Shown in pieces: positions 26,040 through 34,785 of a stretch of 64,000 nt of DNA. Position 1 is the stretch's first letter, and the number at the start of each line of letters is the position of its first letter. The stretch lies in contig NZ_CP114283.1 in the NCBI RefSeq assembly GCF_027107535.1, forward strand, positions 7,440,001 through 7,504,000. The letters are read 5' to 3'. Position numbers and translations under genes: made by a program. Under the pieces are notes generated by a model. That model searched no databases and was not told where the DNA came from. It worked only from the letters and a program-made list of their open reading frames with translations. This stretch comes from Streptomyces aurantiacus. GTDB lineage: Bacteria > Actinomycetota > Actinomycetes > Streptomycetales > Streptomycetaceae.

Positions 26040-28163
26040 CTACGCGTCGATGCGCGAGCGGTCCAGAGTCGCCGCGGAGCTGGAGATGAACTCCTTGCGC
26101 GGAGCGACGTCGTTGCCCATCAACAGGTCGAAGACCTGCTCGGAGGCCTCAAGGTCGGAGATGTTGATCCGGCGCAGCGTGCGGTGGCGCGGATCCATCG
26201 TCGTCTCGGCCAGCTGGTCCGCGTCCATCTCGCCCAGGCCCTTGTAGCGCTGGATGGAGTCCTTGTACCGCACGTTCTTCCGCTGGAGCTCGAGCAGGGT
26301 GTCCCGCAGCTCGCGGTCCGAGTACGTGTAGATGTACTTGTCCTGGCCCTTCTTGGGCTGGCTCAGCTCGATCCGGTGGAGCGGCGGCACGGCCGCGAAC
26401 ACCCGGCCGGCCTCGACCATGGGCCGCATGTAGCGCTGGAAGAGCGTCAGGAGCAGGCAGCGGATGTGCGCGCCGTCGACGTCGGCATCGACCAGCAGGA
26501 TGATCTTCCCGTACCGGGCGGCGTCGATGTCGAACGTACGGCCCGAGCCTGCCCCTATGACCTGGATGATCGCGCCGCACTCGACGTTCTTCAGCATGTC
26601 CGACACGGACGACTTCTGAACGTTGAGGATCTTTCCGCGAATCGGCAGCAGGGCCTGGAACTCGGAGTTCCGGGCGAGCTTGGCGGTGCCGAGCGCCGAG
26701 TCTCCCTCGACGATGAACAGCTCGCTGCGCTCCACGTCGTCGCTGCGGCAGTCGGCGAGCTTGGCGGGCAGCGAGGAGGACTCCAGGGCCGTTTTCCGCC
26801 GCTGCGCGTCCTTGTGCTGGCGGGCGGCGATTCTCGTGCGCGCGGCGGCGACCGCCTTCTCCAGGACGACACGGGCCTGTGCGGCCGCGTCCCGCTTCGT
26901 GGAGGTCAGGAACGCCTTGAGCTCCTTGGAGACGACGTTCGTCACGATGCGACGGGCGGCGGAGGTGCCGAGCACCTCCTTCGTCTGTCCCTCGAACTGG
27001 GGCTCGGCGAGGCGCACGGTGACGACGACGGTGAGTCCCTCCAGAGCGTCGTCCTTGACGACGTCGTCCTCGGCGACGCGCAGCATCTTCTTGGTACGCA
27101 GCACTTCGTTGATCGTCTTCATGACCGCTTGTTCGAAGCCCGCGACGTGGGTTCCGCCCTTGGGGGTGGCGATGATGTTCACGAACGACTTGAGCGTCGT
27201 GTCGTAGCCCGTGCCCCAGCGCATCGCCACGTCGACACCCAGCTCACGGGTGACCTCGGTCGGGGTCATCTGGCCGTGGTCGTCGAGGACCGGGACCGTC
27301 TCCTTGAAGGTGCCCTGGCCGGAGAAGCGGAGCACATCGCAGACGGGCTTGTCCGAGGCCAGGTACTCGCAGAACTCGCTGATGCCGCCGTCGAAGCGGA
27401 AGGACTCCTCGCCCTTGCTGCCGCCCTCCCCGAGCCCGAGCTCGTCACGGACCACGATGGTGAGGCCGGGAACCAGGAAGGCGGTCTGTCGGGCGCGCTG
27501 GTGGAGGTTCTCCAGGGAGAGCTTGGCGTCCTTGAGGAAGATCTGGCGGTCGGCCCAGTAGCGCACACGCGTGCCGGTGCGGGTCTTGGGGATCCTCTTG
27601 AGCTTGCGCAGCCCGGCCGACGCGTCGAACGTGGCCTCGGCGCCGTCGCCCTTGAAGGCGCCCGGCGTGCCCCGCCGGAAGCTCACCGCGTGGGTGTTGC
27701 CTCCGCGGTCCACCTCGACGTCCAGGCGGGCCGAGAGGGCGTTCACCACGGAGGCGCCCACGCCGTGCAGACCGCCGGAGGCCGCGTACGAGCCGCCGCC
27801 GAACTTGCCTCCGGCGTGCAGCTTGGTCATCACGACCTCGACGCCCGAAAGGCCTGTTTTGGGCTCGACATCGACCGGGATGCCCCGGCCGTTGTCCCGC
27901 ACCTCGACGGAGCCGTCGTCGTGGAGGGTCACGTCGATGTGGTCGCAGTAGCCTCCGAGGGCCTCGTCCACGGAGTTGTCGATGATCTCCCAGAGGCAGT
28001 GCATCAGACCGCGGCTGTCGGTCGATCCGATGTACATGCCCGGGCGCTTCCGCACGGCCTCGAGGCCCTCGAGGACGAGCAGGTGCCGCGCGGTGTAGTT
28101 GGAACCGTCCCGATCTGCTCCGGTCAGCAGGGCTGTGGACGGCACGGACGTCTCGGCGGTCAC
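26040..28163 (-). CDS. parE: DNA topoisomerase IV subunit B
   Basis: The 707-residue ATPase subunit pairs with ParC. The GHKL ATP site shows EIIDNSVDEALGGYCD, DNGRGIPVD and GGLHGVGASVVNALS. The TOPRIM domain shows LFIVEGDSALG and LLVDADVDGAHIRCLLLT, and the C-terminus IQRYKGLGEMDADQLAETTMDP is typical. I chose the GTG at 28163, which has GAGGAG eight bases upstream, over an in-frame start 21 codons earlier. The genome should encode gyrase separately near the origin. It is divergent from the DUF7455 gene. Confidence 0.94.
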   Translation of the reverse strand: MTAETSVPSTALLTGADRDGSNYTARHLLVLEGLEAVRKRPGMYIGSTDSRGLMHCLWEIIDNSVDEALGGYCDHIDVTLHDDGSVEVRDNGRGIPVDVEPKTGLSGVEVVMTKLHAGGKFGGGSYAASGGLHGVGASVVNALSARLDVEVDRGGNTHAVSFRRGTPGAFKGDGAEATFDASAGLRKLKRIPKTRTGTRVRYWADRQIFLKDAKLSLENLHQRARQTAFLVPGLTIVVRDELGLGEGGSKGEESFRFDGGISEFCEYLASDKPVCDVLRFSGQGTFKETVPVLDDHGQMTPTEVTRELGVDVAMRWGTGYDTTLKSFVNIIATPKGGTHVAGFEQAVMKTINEVLRTKKMLRVAEDDVVKDDALEGLTVVVTVRLAEPQFEGQTKEVLGTSAARRIVTNVVSKELKAFLTSTKRDAAAQARVVLEKAVAAARTRIAARQHKDAQRRKTALESSSLPAKLADCRSDDVERSELFIVEGDSALGTAKLARNSEFQALLPIRGKILNVQKSSVSDMLKNVECGAIIQVIGAGSGRTFDIDAARYGKIILLVDADVDGAHIRCLLLTLFQRYMRPMVEAGRVFAAVPPLHRIELSQPKKGQDKYIYTYSDRELRDTLLELQRKNVRYKDSIQRYKGLGEMDADQLAETTMDPRHRTLRRINISDLEASEQVFDLLMGNDVAPRKEFISSSAATLDRSRIDA

Positions 28164-28603
28164 GCGGTTCGCTCCTCGCTGAATTTCAGTTGGGGCCCTT
28201 TTGGGTAAGGGTCCGGCTTCGGTCACCGGTCCGAGGGTACCGAGGCCTGGTAGAGCCGTTGTAACGCCACCCTCGTCCTAAACTCAGACTAGTCCAGAGT
28301 CGTATGCGTGTTCGATCCCTCGTTGGAGTGAAGTACATATCACGTTCCCTTCCAGGCATGAACCATTTAGGCTCCGGGCACGTCCTCAAGAACAACCGGC
28401 AAGCCAGCCGGGAGGACTGAACCTGACAGAGCGCGAAACCCGTAAGGCACGAAGACACGCAATACGGCTCATTCGCCGCCAACCGGCAGCAGACAGCCGA
28501 CTCGGAAAGATTTTTTTCGAGGAAGAGCCAGAGCGGGAACGTTTTCGGCCTGGTTGGATGTTGACCCTGGTACGACAGCTCGTCGAGCTAGAGAAGAGGC
28601 GAC
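28164..28603. other. Long divergent leader/promoter region (parE / DUF7455)
   Basis: These 440 bp are less GC-rich than the surroundings. They contain a possible -10 TAGGCT near 28368, a run of seven T at 28511-28517 (rare in Streptomyces) after a small CCGACTCGG stem, and the ribosome site GAAGAGG before the DUF7455 GTG. No protein-coding frame is convincing. A small RNA or attenuated leader is possible. Confidence 0.4.
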
Positions 28604-28834
28604 GTGACTACTGTTCTGACCCCCGCGAGCCCGCTGACGGCCGCTGACCGCTGCGACCGTTGCGGCGCCCAGGCATATCTGCGCGTCGTCCTCCTCAGCG
28701 GTGGTGAACTGCTCTTCTGTGCCCACCATGGGCGCAAGTTCGAGCCGGAACTCAAGAAGATCGCCGCTGAGATACAGGACGAGACGGAGCGGCTCACGGC
28801 CGCCCCGGCAAGCGCCAACGACGAAGAGCACTGA
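28604..28834 (+). CDS. DUF7455 family small zinc-ribbon-like protein
   Basis: The 76-residue protein contains two CXXC/CXXH-type pairs, CDRCG (near 17-21) and FCAHHG (near 38-43), consistent with a small zinc-binding module, and an acidic helical tail. This family is widespread in actinobacteria next to the principal sigma factor gene and is of unknown function. The GTG start has GAGAAGAGG upstream. A bidirectional hairpin follows. Confidence 0.85.
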   Translation: MTTVLTPASPLTAADRCDRCGAQAYLRVVLLSGGELLFCAHHGRKFEPELKKIAAEIQDETERLTAAPASANDEEH

Positions 28835-28877
28835 CACTTCGCGCAGACGACGAGCCATCTCCGGCACAGGCCGGTGA

Positions 28878-28916
28878 CAGGGCGGTCGCCCCTGGATTTC
28901 AGGGGCGGCCGCCCTG
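28878..28916. terminator. Bidirectional terminator between DUF7455 and the serine protease
   Basis: CAGGGCGGTCGCCCCTG and CAGGGGCGGCCGCCCTG pair over 17 bp with one mismatch around a 5-nt loop, between convergent genes. Confidence 0.75.
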
Positions 28917-28946
28917 CTCGCGTCTGGCCAAGCCGTCAGACAGCCC

Positions 28947-29762
28947 TCAGCGGCCGTCTCCGAGCGTCGTGACGACCTCCGAGACCCGCGTGTACACCCC
29001 TGGGCTGCCGGCCCGCCCGCAGCCGCTCCCCCACGACACGAGGCCGATCAGCCGACCCTCGGCGACCAGGGGCCCACCGCTGTCCCCCTGGCAGGCGTCC
29101 CGGCCTCCGCTCTCCTCCCCCGCACACAGCATGGAGCGGGACAAGTACGTTCCGTCCGCACTGCCCGGGTACGCCTTTTCACAGACGGCGTCGGACAGAA
29201 CCTGGACACGGCCGGCTCGCAGAGCGCTCGCGTAGTCGCCGCTTCCCGTCGTGTCGCCCCAGCCGTAGACCACAGCGCCCGTACCGGGCCGGTACGCCGC
29301 GTCTCCGGCGCTCGCCATACGAAGAACCGCCTCGGCGGCGAGCGGCGCCGCGAGCGTGAGCACGGCGAAGTCCCCGGCGTTCGTGTAGCTGTCGTGGCGC
29401 GGGTTGATCCAGATGTCGCGTACGGCGATCTCGCTGCCCCCGTCCGCCCGCAGGTCCCCGCGGCCCGCGACGATCCGCAGGTCCCGGATCTGACGCGCAG
29501 GCGCACCCAGTACGTCCTCACTGAGGCAGTGGGCGGCGGTCAGCACCGTGGACGGCCCGATCACCACGCCCCCGCAGAACTGCCCCGCACGTGTACCCCC
29601 GAACCGGTCACGGCTGGACAGGGCCACCGTCCAAGGGGCCGCGGAGATCTCGACCGGGTAGCCACCGATGACGACATCGGCCGTCGCGGGGGCAGGGGCC
29701 GCCAGTGGTATCACGGCCGCCGCGGCCACAAGGGCCAGCGCTCGGGCGAAGGGACGACTCAT
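28947..29762 (-). CDS. Secreted trypsin-like serine protease (S1 family)
   Basis: The 271-residue preprotein has a signal peptide (about residues 1-29, ending PAPATA). The mature chain starts with a short pro-segment DVVIGGYPVEISAAPW. The catalytic triad is complete: His in TAAHC, Asp in GDFAVLTL and Ser in CQGDSGGPL. Specificity-pocket residues DACQGDSGG and SWGSGCGRAGSPGVYT indicate trypsin-like cleavage after Lys/Arg. The ATG at 29762 has GAGGAG five bases upstream and is preferred to a GTG two codons earlier. It is monocistronic, downstream of hrdB and separated from it by a strong terminator. Confidence 0.94.
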   Translation of the reverse strand: MSRPFARALALVAAAAVIPLAAPAPATADVVIGGYPVEISAAPWTVALSSRDRFGGTRAGQFCGGVVIGPSTVLTAAHCLSEDVLGAPARQIRDLRIVAGRGDLRADGGSEIAVRDIWINPRHDSYTNAGDFAVLTLAAPLAAEAVLRMASAGDAAYRPGTGAVVYGWGDTTGSGDYASALRAGRVQVLSDAVCEKAYPGSADGTYLSRSMLCAGEESGGRDACQGDSGGPLVAEGRLIGLVSWGSGCGRAGSPGVYTRVSEVVTTLGDGR

Positions 29763-29835
29763 GCGCACTCCTCACTCTGCGGTTGTCACGAGAAACCCAG
29801 AGTGATCCAGGGTGAGGCACCTCGCACTCCGCACG

Positions 29836-29877
29836 CACCGAGGGCCCGGCTTCCTGTCGGAAGCCGGGCCCTCGGTG
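29836..29877 (-). terminator. Terminator of hrdB
   Basis: A perfect 19-bp stem (CACCGAGGGCCCGGCTTCC and its complement) with a TGTC loop lies 19 bp beyond the hrdB stop codon. It is the strongest hairpin in the window. Confidence 0.88.
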
Positions 29878-29895
29878 ACCTGCTGAGGTCGAGAC

Positions 29896-31437
29896 CTAGT
29901 CGAGGTAGTCGCGCAGGACCTGCGAGCGCGAGGGGTGACGCAGCTTCGACATCGTCTTGGACTCGATCTGGCGGATGCGCTCGCGCGTCACGCCGTACAC
30001 CTTGCCGATCTCGTCGAGGGTCTTCGGCTGGCCGTCGGTGAGCCCGAAGCGCATCGAGACGACACCCGCCTCGCGCTCGGACAGGGTGTCCAGGACGGAG
30101 TGCAGCTGCTCCTGGAGGAGCGTGAAGCTCACCGCGTCGGCCGGGACGACGGCCTCGGAGTCCTCGATGAGGTCACCGAACTCGCTGTCGCCGTCCTCGC
30201 CCAGGGGGGTGTGGAGGGAGATCGGCTCACGGCCGTACTTCTGGACCTCGATGACCTTCTCGGGGGTCATGTCGAGTTCCTTGGCCAGTTCCTCCGGGGT
30301 GGGCTCGCGGCCCAGGTCCTGGAGCATCTGGCGCTGGACGCGCGCGAGCTTGTTGATGACCTCGACCATGTGCACCGGAATACGGATGGTGCGGGCCTGG
30401 TCGGCCATGGCGCGGGTGATCGCCTGACGGATCCACCAGGTGGCGTACGTGGAGAACTTGTAGCCCTTGGTGTAGTCGAACTTCTCGACCGCGCGGATCA
30501 GACCGAGGTTGCCCTCCTGGATCAGGTCCAGGAAGAGCATGCCGCGGCCGGTGTAGCGCTTGGCCAGGGAGACCACCAGGCGGAGGTTGGCCTCCAGGAG
30601 GTGGTTCTTGGCGCGGCGGCCGTCCTCGGCGATGATCTCCAGCTCGCGCTTGAGCTTCGGCGCCAGCTTGTCGGCGTTGGCGAGCTTGTCCTCGGCGAAC
30701 AGGCCGGCCTCGATGCGCTTGGCGAGCTCGACCTCCTGCTCGGCGTTGAGCAGCGGGACCTTGCCGATCTGCTTGAGGTAGTCCTTGACGGGGTCGGCAG
30801 TGGCACCGGCGACGGCGACCTGCTGCGCGGGGGCGTCGTCCTCGTCCTCGTCGGACAGGACGAAGCCCTTGTTCTCCCCGCCCTCTTCTTCCTCTTCGCC
30901 GGGCTTGGCGGCGCCGACGGTCTCTTCGGCCGCCTCGTCGTCGCCCAGCTCGGCGTCGTCCTTCTTGCCGGTGGTCTTCTTGGCCGTCGTCTTCTTGGCG
31001 ACGGTCTTCTTGGCGACGGCCTTCTTCGCCGTCGTCTTCTTGGCAGCGGCCTTCTTGGCGGACGCGTCCTCGGCGGGAGCGTCGGCGTCAGGCATCACCG
31101 GCGTGGCGGTGGCGGTGGCCTTCTTGGCTGTCACCGTCTTCGCCGCGACGGTCTTGGTGGCGGTGCGCTTGGCGGGACTCTTCGCTGCGACGCTCTTCCG
31201 GGTGCGCTTGGGCTCCGCGGCACTGACCATCAGCGTCACACCCTCTTCCTCGAGGATCTGGTTGAGGCTGCGCAGTACGTTCTTCCACTGAGTGGCCGGA
31301 ATCTGGTCAGCTTCGAAGGCCCGACGCACGTCATCGCCGGCGATCTGCCCCTCAGCCTTTCCCCGCTCGATGAGCGCCATGACAGAGACGGACTCGGCGA
31401 TCTCCGGCGGGAGCGTACGGGATGTGCTGGCCGACAC
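29896..31437 (-). CDS. hrdB: Principal RNA polymerase sigma factor HrdB
   Basis: The 513-residue group 1 sigma-70 factor is nearly the same length as S. coelicolor HrdB. Region 1.1 is at the N-terminus, followed by a Lys/Ala/Thr-rich low-complexity tract (about residues 75-165) and an acidic tract (EEEEEGG). Regions 1.2-4.2 follow: [45 protein letters not shown], the region 3 helix and the 4.2 [22 protein letters not shown]. The GTG (VSASTSR) with GAGAGG six bases upstream gives the known HrdB N-terminus; the upstream open frame is noncoding. It transcribes housekeeping genes and is essential. Confidence 0.97.
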   Translation of the reverse strand: MSASTSRTLPPEIAESVSVMALIERGKAEGQIAGDDVRRAFEADQIPATQWKNVLRSLNQILEEEGVTLMVSAAEPKRTRKSVAAKSPAKRTATKTVAAKTVTAKKATATATPVMPDADAPAEDASAKKAAAKKTTAKKAVAKKTVAKKTTAKKTTGKKDDAELGDDEAAEETVGAAKPGEEEEEGGENKGFVLSDEDEDDAPAQQVAVAGATADPVKDYLKQIGKVPLLNAEQEVELAKRIEAGLFAEDKLANADKLAPKLKRELEIIAEDGRRAKNHLLEANLRLVVSLAKRYTGRGMLFLDLIQEGNLGLIRAVEKFDYTKGYKFSTYATWWIRQAITRAMADQARTIRIPVHMVEVINKLARVQRQMLQDLGREPTPEELAKELDMTPEKVIEVQKYGREPISLHTPLGEDGDSEFGDLIEDSEAVVPADAVSFTLLQEQLHSVLDTLSEREAGVVSMRFGLTDGQPKTLDEIGKVYGVTRERIRQIESKTMSKLRHPSRSQVLRDYLD

Positions 31438-31557
31438 GAACAACCTCTCGGAACGTTGGAAAACGGCTTCCGGCCCCGTCCGGTGCGGACAGGGACCGAC
31501 GACCGCCGGCTTGGGTATGGGCCGACGGCGCGGGCGGGGGCCGGGAAGAGTCACAGC

Positions 31558-31580
31558 GCCTGGAGCGGCGCCCGTATTCC
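31558..31580 (-). promoter_or_regulatory. Candidate sigma-R-type promoter of hrdB
   Basis: On the minus strand GGAAT (31580-31576) is followed after exactly 18 bp by GCT, close to the oxidative-stress sigma-R consensus GGAAT-N18-GTT. It lies about 120 bp before the hrdB start. A sigma-R-dependent second hrdB promoter is known in S. coelicolor. The imperfect -10 keeps this tentative. Confidence 0.45.
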
Positions 31581-31728
31581 CTACTCGGCTGTTCACCTCT
31601 TAGGTCATCGCGCTGTCCCGAGGAGCGTTACGCCCAATCTGCGTGGCCCGAGTCACATCTTGTGAGCGATCAAAAGCAACCAGACACGGTCAGAGGAGGT
31701 CAGCCGACCATTCCAGGGTCTCATCACA

Positions 31729-31775
31729 CCGCCGGGCCCCGCCGAATCCTCCTGGAGTCGGGCGGGGCCCGGCGG
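31729..31775 (-). terminator. Terminator of the whiH gene
   Basis: A perfect 15-bp stem (CCGCCGGGCCCCGCC and its complement) with a 17-nt loop lies 71 bp past the whiH stop codon. It is placed to insulate hrdB from whiH transcription. Confidence 0.8.
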
Positions 31776-31846
31776 CCGATGATCCGCCGGCCGAGCGATG
31801 CCACGCCGGGGGAACGGCCCCCGACCGCGCCATCCGCGGTACGCGA

Positions 31847-32734
31847 TCAGTGCTCGCGCGGCGCGGGAACGACGCGCTCCACCTCGGGGTGGACGGTGAG
31901 CAGCTGCCGCATGGCCGTCTCGGCGCCCGAGCCGTCGCCCTCAGCGAGGGCCTCGGCGATGCGCGCGTGGTGCGTGAGGGACGCCTCGGTCGGACGGTCG
32001 CAGCCCGTGACCGGATTGCCGGAGACCTGGAGCGCGGCCGACACGATCCCGGAGAGGTGCTCCAGCATGCGGTTGCCGGCGACCTGGATCAGCAGGGAAT
32101 GGAACTCCGCGTCGGCCCGCGAGAAGGTCAGCGCGTCACCCTGGCCCATCGCGTGGCCCATGATCTCGACCATGTCGGTGAGGCGCTGCTGGACCTCGGG
32201 CCGCCCGTGGCCGGCGGCGAGGCGGGCGGCCAGCGGCTCGATCGTCCAGCGCAGCTCGCTCAGCTCACGCCGCTGGTTGTCACGCTGCGGCCCGAAGGCC
32301 CGCCACTCGATGATGTCCGGGTCCAGGAGGTTCCAGTCGCTGACGGGCCGTACGCGCGTGCCGACATTGGGGCGGGCACTGACCAGCCCCTTCGCCTCGA
32401 GGACACGAAGCGACTCACGGACGACGGTGCGGGAGACCTCGAACCGCTGCCCGATCTCCTCGGGCACGAGCGGGCGGTCGGCACCCAGGTCGCCCGAGAC
32501 GATCATCTGACCCAGCTGCTGAACCAGTTGGCCATGCAGGCCGCGTCCGCGACTGCCGGCGGCTCGTCGGCCCACGCGGCCCAGCTCCGGATCCGTGGCG
32601 TCCCACACGGAGGGACTGACGCGGTCCGCGCCAGGAACCTCCCCGTAGGGGTAGCGATCGAGTTCGCCCGGGCCGGCGAGGCCGGAGTCTGCGGAACGGG
32701 CGGCGGTCATCATGGTGTGCGCAAGGGTAGTCAC
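31847..32734 (-). CDS. whiH: WhiH, GntR-family sporulation regulator
   Basis: The 295-residue protein has a Ser/Gly-rich N-terminal extension, a winged helix (about residues 70-135: GQLVQQLGQMIVSGDLG, PEEIGQRFEVSRTVVRESLRVLEAKGLV) and an FCD-type ligand domain with His residues in FHSLL and LTHHARIAE. Its length, sequence type and position directly upstream of hrdB match S. coelicolor whiH, needed for sporulation septation in aerial hyphae. The GTG has AAAGGAT upstream. WhiH is known to be under sigma-WhiG and to autoregulate. A CCGATAA element lies about 90 bp upstream. Confidence 0.88.
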   Translation of the reverse strand: MTTLAHTMMTAARSADSGLAGPGELDRYPYGEVPGADRVSPSVWDATDPELGRVGRRAAGSRGRGLHGQLVQQLGQMIVSGDLGADRPLVPEEIGQRFEVSRTVVRESLRVLEAKGLVSARPNVGTRVRPVSDWNLLDPDIIEWRAFGPQRDNQRRELSELRWTIEPLAARLAAGHGRPEVQQRLTDMVEIMGHAMGQGDALTFSRADAEFHSLLIQVAGNRMLEHLSGIVSAALQVSGNPVTGCDRPTEASLTHHARIAEALAEGDGSGAETAMRQLLTVHPEVERVVPAPREH

Positions 32735-32825
32735 GGATCCTTTGTCGGCGTTGCCTCCAACTCCCTTGAGGTCTTTGGTGAAAAGCACACGAAAGGGTGA
32801 TCGCTCACCGCGTCGCAATTGACGC

Positions 32826-32833
32826 CTTATCGG
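32826..32833 (-). promoter_or_regulatory. Possible sigma-WhiG -10 element of whiH
   Basis: CCGATAAG on the minus strand agrees with the GCCGATAA -10 of sigma-WhiG promoters. It lies about 90 bp before the whiH start. The expected TAAA at -35 is not evident. Confidence 0.4.
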
Positions 32834-32896
32834 AAAGAAATGGGCGTTCTGCATGGAGTTGTGCACACGAGGGGAACACGCGTGCACGGACGGTCG

Positions 32897-34660
32897 TCAT
32901 CGGACCCTGCTCCGCAGAGTCGTGAGCAGATACGCGCAGAGCAGAGCGGTGAGCGACAACATCAGCGCACCTCCGACGGGTTGGGCGATCACACCCGCAA
33001 CGGCCACCAGATAGTGCTCACCCCCGAACGGCCACTGCACCAGCACGAGCTCACGCAGCCGGGTCGAGAATCCTGCCGCCGTTCGAACCGACGGCCCCTC
33101 CAGGACCTTTTGTACGACCGGCACGACGAGGATCGGCACGGCGAGAACCGCCGCGAGCCCGGCGGTCGTCGACCGGAAGATGCCCGCTGCCAGAACACCC
33201 GCCCAGGCGCAGCCGACCACGAGACCGATCCAACTCGCGCTCAGAACGACCCAGTCCGGAGGAACCCCTGTCAGTTCCCGTCCGTAGACGATGTGGAGCA
33301 GTTCGGCGTTCACACCCACCGTGACGAGGGCCAGCGTCAGCCCGGTGGCTGCGGCGACGGCGAGTTTCGCGGCCAGCAGTCCCAGGCGGCGGGGAACGGT
33401 GCCGCGGTCCACGGCCAGGGCGGGGTGACGGAACTCGTCGCCGAAGGCGAAGGCGCCGAGCAGCCCGGCACCGAGCGCCGCGGGCGGCAGGGGAAAGTCC
33501 CGCGGCCATGCGGCGAGCAGCCGTGAATGCGGCGTGTGCCCAGCTCTGGCCAGGAGTACGGAGATGAGGGCGGAGGCGAGGAGTACGGCGGCCGCGGTCA
33601 GGTAACCCGTACCGATCCCCGCCGCGCGGCGCAGTTCGTAGCGCAGCGGACGCAAGGGGCCGGCGCCATGACGAACGGCGATGGGCGGCGGGAGGGGAGA
33701 CAACTCGCGCGTCCTCTCCCCCTCCGCGGCCGGTCCGGGTGCCGCCGTCCCGCGAGCGCCACCCTCGGGCTCCCGTCCAGGGACCGCTCCCATGTCACCG
33801 ACCTCGTCCGCGAGTTGGTGTACGAGGATGCCGTGGCGGTAGGCGGCCTCACCGACGTCGGCACAGGTGCTGCCGTACACGGAAAGCCGATTGCCGTCCT
33901 CCCGGACGACTTCCACGGAGCGCTGGGCGGAGCGGGCCTCCGTGGCGAGCAGGGCACCCAGCCGGGCGGCGTGCGGGCTGCGGACGGCGACACGGGGCCG
34001 GAGCCGGGTTCGTGAGAAGTCGGCCACGTCCTGGTCGGCGACGAGCCTGCCCTTCTCCAGGGTGACGACCCGGTCGGCGGCCCGCGCGGCCTCCTTGGGG
34101 TCGTCCGTGGCGAACAGCACGGTGCCGCCCGCGCCGGCATGGGCACGTAGAACCCCGTGCAGCCAGCGCGCCTCGCGGGCGGACAGCCCGTCGGTGGCGC
34201 CGTCGAGCACCAGGGTGTGCGGGTCGGACAGGAGGGCACAGGCCAGGCCCAGGCGGCGGTCCATGCCGCGCGAGAGGGTGCCCAGACGTTCGTCGCGCAG
34301 ACCGACCAGACCCACGACCTCCAAGACGTCGTCGGCTCGCCGAGCCGGTACGCCTGCCGCGGCGCACAGCATGCGGAGTTGACCGCGGACCGTGCGCGCC
34401 GGATGACCGGGAACCTCGCCGAGGAGCACGCCCACCTCCCGCGAGGGATGGGCGATGCGGTGCAGCGGGCGGCCTCTGAAGTAGGTGATTCCACGACCTT
34501 GTTGGAGTTCGAGCATGAGCTTGAGTACGGTCGTCTTGCCTGCGTCCGGGGCTCCCAGGAGCGCCGTGACACGGCCCGCGGGCGCCTCGAAGGAGACGTC
34601 GTCGACAGCGGGGGGAAGTTCCTTGCGGGCGCTGCTGGTCAGTCCGATGGCCTGGATCAC
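32897..34660 (-). CDS. ABC transporter: ATP-binding domain fused to membrane domain
   Basis: The protein has 587 residues. The N-terminal nucleotide-binding domain has Walker A GAPDAGKTT (the usual Gly-Pro-Asn/Ser-Gly replaced by Ala-Pro-Asp-Ala), a degenerate signature LSRGMDRRLGLACAL, Walker B TLVLDGAT with a Gly in place of the usual Glu-bearing EP, and FATDD in the switch region. After a linker (about 290-345) come six hydrophobic segments of ABC-2-type permease character. The Asp/Gly/Ala Walker B region (LVLDGATDG) raises the possibility of weak ATP hydrolysis. The GTG at 34660 lies seven bases after TATCTT, so it may be leaderless. It is 162 bp from whiH and the substrate is unknown. 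Confidence 0.85.
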   Translation of the reverse strand: MIQAIGLTSSARKELPPAVDDVSFEAPAGRVTALLGAPDAGKTTVLKLMLELQQGRGITYFRGRPLHRIAHPSREVGVLLGEVPGHPARTVRGQLRMLCAAAGVPARRADDVLEVVGLVGLRDERLGTLSRGMDRRLGLACALLSDPHTLVLDGATDGLSAREARWLHGVLRAHAGAGGTVLFATDDPKEAARAADRVVTLEKGRLVADQDVADFSRTRLRPRVAVRSPHAARLGALLATEARSAQRSVEVVREDGNRLSVYGSTCADVGEAAYRHGILVHQLADEVGDMGAVPGREPEGGARGTAAPGPAAEGERTRELSPLPPPIAVRHGAGPLRPLRYELRRAAGIGTGYLTAAAVLLASALISVLLARAGHTPHSRLLAAWPRDFPLPPAALGAGLLGAFAFGDEFRHPALAVDRGTVPRRLGLLAAKLAVAAATGLTLALVTVGVNAELLHIVYGRELTGVPPDWVVLSASWIGLVVGCAWAGVLAAGIFRSTTAGLAAVLAVPILVVPVVQKVLEGPSVRTAAGFSTRLRELVLVQWPFGGEHYLVAVAGVIAQPVGGALMLSLTALLCAYLLTTLRSRVR

Positions 34661-34785
34661 CCAAAGCAAGATAGCGCGATATGTACCGTTTTTCGGGAAC
34701 CGTGAGTGCGCTCCGGAGCAGACTCCTTACCGGTCCGGCCACTTGGCCGGACCGCGGGCCTCGAGACCGGCCGTCCCGGACGGGG

